Source: Lyophyllum atratum
Lineage: Eukaryota; Basidiomycota; Agaricomycetes; Agaricales; Lyophyllaceae
Direction of reading: 5' to 3'
DNA: 64,000 nt
NCBI GenBank assembly: GCA_014905825.1
Contig: JACGCN010000024.1
Span: forward strand, 1-64,000
Positions 23,151 through 31,375 of this stretch are shown here, piece after piece; position 1 is the stretch's first letter, and every line of letters starts with the position of its first letter. The translations under genes and the position numbers were made by a program. The notes beneath the pieces are model-generated. The model was not told the origin of the DNA and searched no databases. It worked only from the letters and a program-made list of their open reading frames with translations.

Positions 23151-26100
23151 ATGGTCCGGTTTGCTGCTTTGGTTGGCCTGGCCACGCCACTCCTGATTGC
23201 TGCTGCAGTGTCCGTCGAAGCCGGTATTCGTCCCCCCTCCCAGCCTGATCTTCCTCCCAAACTTCTGAGGGTCGCAAGTGGCTTCATTGCGCCAGATGGG
23301 TTCAATAGATCGTGCGTAACAGGTCGCTCGTAAGCTACCACATATCTTATTCCATAGATCAGAGCTGTGCTGGTGAACGGCCAACACCCTGCCCCGCTGA
23401 TAACCGGAAAGAAGGTATGCTCCCGCATTGCATCCAACGTTCCGTTGTCTAAGTTGTCCTGGAGGGAATGCGATTTCGCATAAATGTGGAGAATGCGCTA
23501 ACGGACCCCACAATGCAGAGGGCGACAAGTATTGTATGTCGCGCGTCCATTGGCTAATGAATCAGTCCGTTGAGAGCCTTACCATTTACGTTACGCTTCC
23601 AGCATTGGCATGGGTTCTTCCAGAAAGGGACAAACTACGCTGATGGTCCCGTCGGCGTCAGCCAGTGTCCGATTTCTCCTCAAGAATCCTTCGTGTACGA
23701 GTTTACTTCCAACGATCAGGCTGGCACCTATTGGTACCACTCTCATTTCTGTATGTTGACTGTTTTGAGCTGCCTTTACCTTTTACTTCACTGCTTAATC
23801 CGCTCCTCGTGTAGCGGTACAATACTGTGATGGTCTTAGAGGACCATTCATTGTCTACGATGACAACGACCCCCACAGACGGCTCTACGATGGTCAGTTT
23901 AGCGACTTCGCGATATGGAGCTGCTGATGACGTAATCTAAACTGCAGTCGACAACGAAAACACTGTCATTACTGTCGGAGAATGGTAAGCTATCTCATTT
24001 TCTGCGCACTGGTCATACTCAGTCCTTACCAGGTATCACACCCCAACTCCGTCGATCGTGACTCTCCCACTTGCGCATTCCACGCTAATTAACGGCAAGG
24101 GTCGCTCAATTAATGGGCCAGTAGTGCCTCTTTCCGTGATCAATGTTGAGCGCGGCAAACGCTATCGTTTCCGCCTTATTTCAATTGCATGCGATTCAAA
24201 CTACTTGTTTTCCATCGACGGTCACTCTTTCCTTGTCATTGAAGCCGACGGCCAGAATGTCAGGCCATACAAAGCTGACAAGATTCAAATATTCGCTGGT
24301 GTGTCACCTTGTTCTTTGCTAGACGGTATCGAATCCCTGACCTCACGAAAACAGCCCAACGCTACTCGTTCGTCCTGTTGGCCAACCAAAAGGTTGACAA
24401 TTACCGTGTTCGCGCCCTGCCAAATAATGGAAGGGGTGACTTGCCATTGAACTTTAACGGCGGAATAAACTCTGCGATTCTTCGTTATAAAGGTGCCAAA
24501 GCTGTCGATCCCACGTCCACTGCAGCGAAGGGAGGCAAACTTTTGAACGAGTCGGAGCTTCGGCCTCTTCTTCTTGATGCTCGTGCCCCCGGCGTTCCTC
24601 GCCTTGGTGCCGCAGATGTAAACATCAACCTCGATATCAAGGTGGACGTCCCAACGTTGAGCTTCACGATCAATGGTAAAGCCTATAAGAACCCCCAAGT
24701 TCCTGTTCTTCTGCAGATCCTCTCTGGTGCAAAATCCGCACAAGAACTTCTGCCATCTGGATCAATATTTACTCTACCGAGGAACAAGGTCATCGAGATC
24801 ACGATGCCAGGCGGCGCTGACTCTGGACCAGTAAGCGTCCCTCGTCAGGCCATAAATCTTGTACTTATAATGTCGCACAAAGCATCCTTTCCATCTGCAT
24901 GGCGTAGGTGCTTTTATTTGCTAATGCCATCTGTGATGAATCGTTTTCGTGTCCTAGCATACGTTCTCTGTCATCAAAAGCGCAGGCACGAACGTTAAAC
25001 CGAATTACATGAACCCTGTGAGACGAGACGTCGTAAACCTTGGCGACGCTGGAAGTAACGTTACTATTCGATTCGTCACTGACAATCCTGGACCCTGGTT
25101 CCTCCACTGGTGGGTGCCAGGCTCCTAAAACCAGCCGCTCGTACCGTGTCTATTTCGCAGACAGATAGCCACGTAGTGTTCTATATGTATAAATTTTTTA
25201 TCTAATCTGAACATCTAATCATACCAAATAAGAACATCCAAAAGAAAGGGCTCAATGACACGGTAGAGCGGCTGGCAGAAAACGGTCTCGGTGATCCCGG
25301 CCTTCTCAAATAAACCCTGTCTTAGGTGTAAGGATACTGGTCGCTTGCGCAACAGCAATCACGAATAAGCATACATATTGCAATATTGTAAAGCAGCTAT
25401 ATCCCGTTCGGGAGCTTCAAACCCTGCGTAATTCGTCCCTTCCTCATCGCGTACTGTTCCAAAGGCATCAACATCATGGCACGGGAATGGCGTATCCAGG
25501 AGATCCGAGATCTCATCGAGGTCAGATTCGGTAAACGCGCTGGCACTCCGGGCGAAAAAGGACGTAGTCGGCGTCACAGCTACAGGTGCCGCGAAGGTAC
25601 TGAAGTGTAATCCTGGGATTACTACAGTCTTCCAATACTGTATATATACTGCACGGTAGCAGAGAATACAACTTCTCTGTTATATCGCCTTTTGGCTGAG
25701 CTGGTCTTTGCGTGCAGTAAGGCCGGATTCCATTAACAGAGAAGTTTCGGTCACAGGTTCAATTCTGGTCCATGGCAATATCGTTACTGGCCATCGGGTA
25801 CTGGAATTGAAATACTGTGATTGCAAGGGGTCGAACCCTTGGGGTGTCGTATACCTTCCTACTAGAAAACCCAAGGGAAATCCAGGACTTAGGGATTGGA
25901 ACCAAGTCTATAGGATGGGTCATTGTTCTAGAGTAGGGGAGGGTGTAATCCTGGGATTACTACAGTCTTCCAATACTGTATATATACTGCACGGTAGCAG
26001 AGAATACAACTTCTCTGTTATATCGCCTTTTGGCTGAGCTGGTCTTTGCGTGCAGTAAGGCCGGATTCCATGAAGGCCCCCATCAGGTCGAGTGAGAGGA

Positions 26101-27419
26101 AGGATCTGCGACGTGTATTTAGTCTTCAATGTGGTATGTGCCCATGTAGAAGTTTTTTCGCGTGTCGACGCGTGGGTATGTAGCACATCCAACAGCTCTT
26201 CAACGCGTTGCGACACATTGTCGGCGGTACTGTACTATTACGACCTGGTCTTCACGTAACGCGTAACACAGGCCGTGAAGAGAAGACATTTTCGGCCTCG
26301 TAACGCATAACAGAATTTTCTGAAGAGCGTTACGGATTGAAATTCCTACAGTCAAAAATCCAAAAAAAAATCCACAGCCGGATGTCAAGCAATATGTGCG
26401 CTAAGAATCACTTGGCTGAATTGGGCATGAAGAGGTTCGACCCTTCATAACACTAAAATCTGACCCATGAAGAGCTGAAGAGATGAAAATTTTCGTAACG
26501 CGTAACACCCCCTGAAGACTAGGTCGTAATAGTACAGTATCAGCACAGGTCCCGCTAGAATGGTCCTGGATCGCTCATGGTTATGAGTATGACATCTACC
26601 AGTGTCAAATTGGCATGCACCATTTGCAACAGGATAAGTGGGAGATTGTGCGCGGGGAGTGACATTTTTTTTTGGTACTGTTAAGCCAGACTAGTTGCTC
26701 ATTTATATACACCAGAGCCATTGTATTTCCCTTCGTTCTCTTGCTTACGATCTTATTGGGCATTGCGCATCTGAAGTGCTCAGCGACGTGATGATGTCCA
26801 CAGGTAGAATTAATTGTGATTGGTAACATGTTTATTCGTGATTGCTTTTGCGCAAGCGACCAGTATCCTTACACCTAAGACAGGGTTTATTTGAGAAGGC
26901 CGGGATCACCGAGACCGTTTTCTGCCAGCCGCTCTACCGTGTCATTGAGCCCTTTCTTCTACTTGTTCTTATTTGGTATGATTAGATGTTAAGATTAGAT
27001 AAAAAATTTATACATATAGAACACGACGTGGCTATCTGTTTGCGAAATAGACACGGTACGAGCGGCTGGTTTTAGGAGCCTGGGTGGGTGCCTTTATCTG
27101 TTTCTCTGCTTCGTTACTTAGTCATGCTTCATTATACAGTCACATCGACTGGCATCTTGATTTGTACGTTATCGCTTCCCACCGTGACACAGGGCACTAT
27201 GCTCATGTTCTGGACAGTGGCCTCGCCGTCGTCTTTGCTGAAGACCCTGAAGATACAGACGCATCCGTCAAACCTCCTGGTCAGCCTGCTTATCTTCCGA
27301 TCTCATTTTCGGTTCTAATTCCTGCTCGTTTAGATGACTGGCGAACGCTGTGCCCTACCTTCGACGCCTTGCCACCTTCCGCGACAGCTATCACACAAAT
27401 CCCTGAAATCAATGACTAG
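23151..27419 (+). CDS. Laccase 1, interrupted by a nested transposon in its third-from-last intron
   Basis: Secreted multicopper oxidase; one-electron oxidation of phenols coupled to four-electron reduction of O2. There are 13 exons with the same structure as laccase 2. The signal peptide is at [19 protein letters not shown]. Copper motifs are HWHGFFQKG (L1), HSH in WYHSHF (L2), and HPFHLHG plus H (L3) on a 21-nt exon at 24883-24903. L4, from HC onward (HIDWHL), sits on a 24-nt exon at 27140-27163. The stop is at 27417-27419. No frameshift or stop was found in any exon. Between exons 10 and 11 the intron now spans 25110-27139 (about 2,030 nt) because of the inserted element; removing it and one target copy gives 56 nt. 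Retention of the intron ends translation at a TAA at 25126-25128, before L4. Whether the gene still works depends on splicing. Confidence 0.85.
25109..25117. repeat. Left 9-bp target-site duplication
   Basis: GGTGGGTGC, identical to 27083-27091. It contains the 5' splice site of the laccase intron (G then GTGGGT), so the original donor is kept and a second copy now lies downstream of the element. Confidence 0.85.
25118..25372 (+). repeat. Left terminal inverted repeat of the MULE-like element
   Basis: Inverted copy of 26828-27082. A few substitutions are visible, for example within the CGCAGACAG versus CGCAAACAG stretch and near AACATCCAAAAG versus AACAAGTAGAAG. Confidence 0.85.
25359..25600 (-). 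other. Open frame carried by the MULE-like element, cut by the TRIM
   Basis: About 80 codons on the minus strand: a Thr/Ser/Ala-rich start then an acidic segment ([20 protein letters not shown]), ending at 25359. The frame is interrupted at its 5' side exactly by the TRIM at 25606. On the far side of the TRIM (from about 26076) the same frame continues upstream through a Met codon. No family was recognised; it could be transposon-derived or a captured host fragment. Confidence 0.35.
25601..25605. repeat. Left 5-bp target-site duplication of the TRIM
   Basis: TGAAG, matched by TGAAG at 26071-26075 immediately after the second LTR. A 5-bp duplication is the standard LTR-retrotransposon signature. 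Confidence 0.85.
25606..25732 (+). repeat. 5' LTR of the TRIM
   Basis: 127 bp, TGTAATCC to GGATTCCA, identical by eye to 25944-26070. Confidence 0.88.
25944..26070 (+). repeat. 3' LTR of the TRIM
   Basis: 127 bp, identical by eye to the 5' LTR; preceded by a purine-only tract. Confidence 0.88.
26230..26537. mobile_element. TA-flanked MITE (Tc1/mariner-like), 308 bp
   Basis: The ends are inverted repeats, CTGTACTATTACGACC(T)GGTCTTCA on the left and its near-perfect complement on the right (one mismatch). They are followed by a second inverted motif around CGTAACGCGTAAC. TA dinucleotides flank both ends (26228-26229 and 26538-26539), matching Tc1/mariner target choice. No coding capacity. Internal sequence is rich in the CGTAACGC motif. 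Confidence 0.65.
26828..27082 (-). repeat. Right terminal inverted repeat of the MULE-like element
   Basis: Inverted copy of 25118-25372, ending GGTTTTAGGAGCCTG next to the target duplication. Confidence 0.85.
27083..27091. repeat. Right 9-bp target-site duplication
   Basis: GGTGGGTGC, the second copy of the laccase 1 donor-site sequence. Confidence 0.85.
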
Positions 27420-29096
27420 ACGGACTATCACTTCGCTGTCCCTCTTTTTTGGACTACAACTCGCTTTAATGTGCTCTCGCCTTCATTGCTTATTACCCAT
27501 AACATCCGATCAATTCCTCCCTGTACTCAAGTTCAGTCCCAAGTATACACTAGGCTCGGTCTTCAAGCAAAGCATACGAAGGGAGTCCAGCGAATGTTTA
27601 CTTCCTGCTCGGCATTGGCCATTTCCTGCTCGGCATCATCAGATCAACCGATCCAAAGACCCATTCATGATCATGAAAGGCTGTCTCTTCGTCGCTACAC
27701 AAGAGTCGCATTTAACTTGAAGCTTGTCTGACCATTCTCTGCAGTCGTCAAGGTTAAGAGCTGCTTGTCTATCGCCGACCACGAGTGTCAGTCACATAAT
27801 GATCAATGTGGACCTCTACATATATCCTTCGAGCCGTCCGCGACTGCCTCCAGGGCAACGCGTTATCTAGTAACCCCCGCCTTGTCGACCGTACCCCGTG
27901 GCCTAATGCGCGACGTAGTGGTAGTGTCTGGCCACTGCCGATGCTGTCGAACAGTATGGTGATACCCTGTGTTGCTTTATCATCAGATGTAGATGTAAGG
28001 TCTTGTAATCTCCGATCCAGCGGGCGTCTTCCAATTTATATCACTTTGGTGACGTCCCGATGGACCACGAGTCTTAGCTTGACTCCGGACGGTTCCACTG
28101 CTCGAAGACACTGAAGCCACATCGGGATTTCCTCCGTCGGCCAGTCTCGAGTCCCCTTTGCCACTGCAATGTCCAGATCTACGCATGGTAAGCCGGAGAG
28201 TCTTCTGGCCGAATATTTCCGCCTTCCGCGCCCATACCACGATTGTTTGCGTCACTGGTACAACAAATCAGGACAGGTTGCGAAATTGATTGTCAATGGA
28301 CCAATTCGCCAGTCGTATTTGATATTAATAGGAGATGAGCGGTATCCGTCATTCGTTTACGCGCTCTGATGATGTTTTGATTCTAGGTATCGTTCCGAAT
28401 CAATGTGATGACAGTGTCTCTCCGCATACTCCACCCACTCCAGGCAGCAGGTATGGGTATGGAGGAATCCTGGAATTCTTGAATCAATCATATGGAACGG
28501 AAGTGATGTTCGCCTCTTTTATTTCGTAATCATTTCTGAATGAAGGGGGCCAGGGGTCGTAACGCGGGTGCCTATGACCGAGGCTCTTCTCCGTAATGCT
28601 TCTTGGCCGCTATCGAATATCGAATTATCAGGAAGCACTCAGAACATATGTAAGGATGGAACCCCCGTTGATGTAGGCAAAGTCGAAGCTTTACAGGGTG
28701 TTGAAACTCAACAGTCCATCATGACATTTGATCGCAACACCTGTCCGGACCTTAAAATTTGGTATCTGCCAAAGGTCTTACTTATAACAGCCTGGATCTC
28801 TTCCATCAGTCAACATTTGTCAACACTTCGGTGACTGGACACAGTTTCTACGCTTGCGTTGAGGCTCTCGAAGGTTTATGATGGGACGGCATAGATCACG
28901 CTCTAAAACCGGCCTGGGCATGCGCGGATGACAACCCTTGTCCCAGTGATTCATGTCGTACGTAGATCAAAACTGATCAAAGATAGCAGGTGCTGTCCTT
29001 GACAGCTACGCCCTCAGCTACTTCTTAAGGCGAATGCAACTCTTGTGCACAGCTTACTCTATTCTCTTTCCTGGTCGTTCCGGCTCGCCGTAGACC
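27420..29096. other. Intergenic region between the two laccases
   Basis: About 1.7 kb with short overlapping open frames on both strands but no recognised gene. It includes the laccase 2 promoter; no clear TATA box was seen in the last 100 nt. Confidence 0.4.
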
Positions 29097-31375
29097 ATGG
29101 TCCTGGTCACTATTCTTATTGGCCTAGCTACACCGCTCCTAGCTGCTGCGGCTTCGATCATCGTTCCTCCTTCCCAGCCTAATCTACCTCCCAAACTATT
29201 GCGGGTGGCCAATGGTGTCATTGCTCCAGACGGTTTCAATCGCTCGTCTGTAACAGAACTTAGTTGACCTGGCCTGCAACTCATATTTTTGTTTAGTGCT
29301 GTGCTCGTGAATGGCCAACACCCCGCCCCACTAATCACTGGCAAGAAGGTATGTTCGCAACCATGAATTTGTTTTCTGTCTTCCTAATATCTGTGGAAGG
29401 GATCGAAATTTCGTTTGAATGTGGAGAATGCCTTGACGGACCCCACTATGCAAAGGGGAACGAGTATCGTGCGTCTGACGAGCTTTCCACCTGACAAAAG
29501 CTTCGATCCACTGACAGCCCCCTCTCTAGCATTGGCACGGATTTTTCCAGAAGGGAACCAACTACGCCGATGGACCCGTTGGTGTCAGCCAGTGCCCGAT
29601 ATCGCCTCAAGACTCTTTCTTGTACGAGTTTGCTGTCAATGACCAAGCCGGAACTTTCTGGTACCACTCTCATTTTTGTACGTCGCCCTTCTACTACCGA
29701 GGGTTCTTCATTCTCAAGCTACAGACCTAACCACAGCGACACAATACTGCGATGGCCTTAGAGGACCTATGGTAGTTTACGACGATAACGATCCTTACAG
29801 ATGGCTCTACGATGGTCGGTTGAGATCTTCAGTCTATCACGGAGTGGAAGTTGAAATAGTGTTTGCCTCTTCTAGTTGACGATGAAAACACCATCATTAC
29901 TGTTGGGGAATGGTAAGTTATTCCTCGTTGCCATTAAATGATACTGAGCTTTTTACAGGTATCATACCCCTGCTCCCTCGATTGTGACTGAGCCGCTAGC
30001 GCATTCTACGTTGATTAACGGTAAAGGCCGTTCGACAAACGGACCAGCAGTACCCCTTTCGGTGGTCAACGTTGAGAAGAACAAGCGCTATCGCATGCGT
30101 CTGATTTCCATCGCATGCGACTCCAACTACATGTTCTCCATCGACGGTCACTCATTCCTCATTTTCGAAGTCGATAGCCAGAATATCGTGCCGTACTACG
30201 CCGACAAAATCCAAATATTCACCGGTAAGAATTGTCCTCTTCTCACATGATGGGTCCGAATTCCTTACGGCCGTGATCTTAGGCCAGCGTTACTCTTTCG
30301 TATTATTTGCCAACCAGAAAGTCGATAACTACCGCATTCGTGCAAAGCCAAACAATGGAAGGGGCGATCTGCCGTTGAATTTCAATGGGGGCATCAACTC
30401 CGCCATCCTTCGCTACAAAGGCGCCAAGGCCGTGGAGCCCACGACGGTCGAGAAGAAGCACCCCAAACTCTTGGACGAGTCGCAGCTTCGACCGCTTCTT
30501 ATCGACGCCCGTGCTCCCGGTGTCCCTCGCCTTGGTGCTGCAGATGTGAACATCAATCTCAACATCAATGTCGAGTTGGGGCCAACTCCGAATTTTTCGA
30601 TAAATGGACTGTCGTTTAAGACTCCCAACATCCCCGTCCTCCTCCAAATTCTTTCGGGCGCCAAGACTGCGCAGGAACTCTTGCCATCGGGCTCGGTTTT
30701 CAGTCTCCCGAGGAATAAGGTCATCGAAATCACCATGCCTGGAGGCGCCGCCGCAGGACCGGTAAGCCGTCGGTGTTGACTTCTGAGCCACTGTTACTAA
30801 CTTTGTGTAAAGCATCCTTTCCATTTACATGGCGTAAGTGTAGTCCTTGGCCAATATTGCTTGTACTAAGACACGCTCTTAATTCTAGCATTCATTCTCA
30901 GTCATCAGAAGTGCAGGGAAGAACGTGAAACCGAATTTCAAGAACCCTGTGAGACGAGATGTCGTCAACATCGGTGACGCAGGAAGTAATGTCACCATTC
31001 GATTCGTCACCGACAATCCTGGCCCCTGGTTCCTTCATTGGTGAGAATCTTCATGCTTTCTTCCGCGCAGTAGCTCATGAATGATCCGTCCCCTAGCCAT
31101 ATCGACTGGCATCTTGATTTGTACGCGATATTCCATGTTTTTAACATACAGCGAATTGATTTATTTATTCCTGAACAGGGGTCTCGCCGTCGTCTTTGCG
31201 GAGGATTCGGCGGATGTGACTGAACAGCCTCCTGGTTAGTTTACTTCCGTTTTTCGGCCTCATTTCTTCTCTAATGTCTAATTTAGAGGACTGGAGACAA
31301 CTCTGCCCTACATTCGACGCCTTGAAGCCGTCCGCAACATCTATAAGTCAGGTCCCCGAAGTCACTCGCTTGTAG
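29097..31375 (+). CDS. Laccase 2, intact
   Basis: Secreted blue multicopper oxidase, closely related to laccase 1. There are 13 exons with short introns. The signal peptide is [19 protein letters not shown], the mature start near [13 protein letters not shown]. All four copper motifs are present: [32 protein letters not shown] and HCHIDWHL. The residue ten positions after the T1 Cys is Leu ([11 protein letters not shown]), the axial position associated with medium redox potential. Motifs L3 and L4 sit on micro-exons of 21 nt (30813-30833) and 24 nt (31097-31120). Length is about 530 residues. Tandem arrangement with laccase 1 implies local duplication. It could act in lignin or phenolic oxidation, pigmentation or detoxification. 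Confidence 0.93.

Larger units (their letters stand above)
25606..26070. mobile_element. Terminal-repeat retrotransposon in miniature (TRIM), 465 bp
   Basis: There are two identical 127-bp LTRs (25606-25732 and 25944-26070), each starting TG and ending CA, around a 211-bp internal region without coding capacity. A purine tract (AGTAGGGGAGGG, 25932-25943) directly precedes the 3' LTR, as required for plus-strand priming. A 5-bp target duplication flanks the unit. All parts of an LTR retrotransposon except genes are present, so it must use enzymes in trans. The internal region holds a B-box-like GGTTCAATTC (25756-25765). The LTR holds an A-box match TGGCTGAGCTGG (25693-25704) and a TATATATA (about 25639). 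The primer-binding site was not identified. LTR identity implies recent insertion. Confidence 0.88.
25118..27082. mobile_element. Mutator-like (MULE-type) non-autonomous transposon, 1,965 bp
   Basis: It is bounded by long terminal inverted repeats, left 25118-25372 and right 26828-27082, about 255 bp each. They begin CAGGCTCCTAAAACC and match with only a handful of differences. A 9-bp target duplication flanks the unit. Long inverted repeats plus a 9-bp duplication are the classic signature of Mutator-like elements. No transposase, MULE domain or zinc finger is visible inside, so it would have been mobilised in trans. It carries two younger insertions (25606-26070 and 26230-26537) and a short open frame. 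High similarity of the two ends suggests a fairly recent insertion. Confidence 0.8.

Noticed and set aside
25107..25128. Laccase 1 as a short protein ending in the transposon (stop TAA at 25126)
   Set aside because: The downstream exons after the element continue in frame to a normal C-terminus, so the annotation as an interrupted gene with an enlarged intron is better supported than a true short gene.
25693..25765. A functional tRNA gene
   Set aside because: A- and B-box-like motifs are present but no convincing acceptor, anticodon and T stems could be paired.
25606..26070. CRISPR-like or tandem satellite repeat
   Set aside because: Only two copies exist, with TG...CA ends, a purine tract and a flanking 5-bp duplication, which is LTR structure.
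25118..27082. hAT-type element
   Set aside because: hAT elements have short inverted repeats and 8-bp duplications. Here the repeats are about 255 bp and the duplication is 9 bp.
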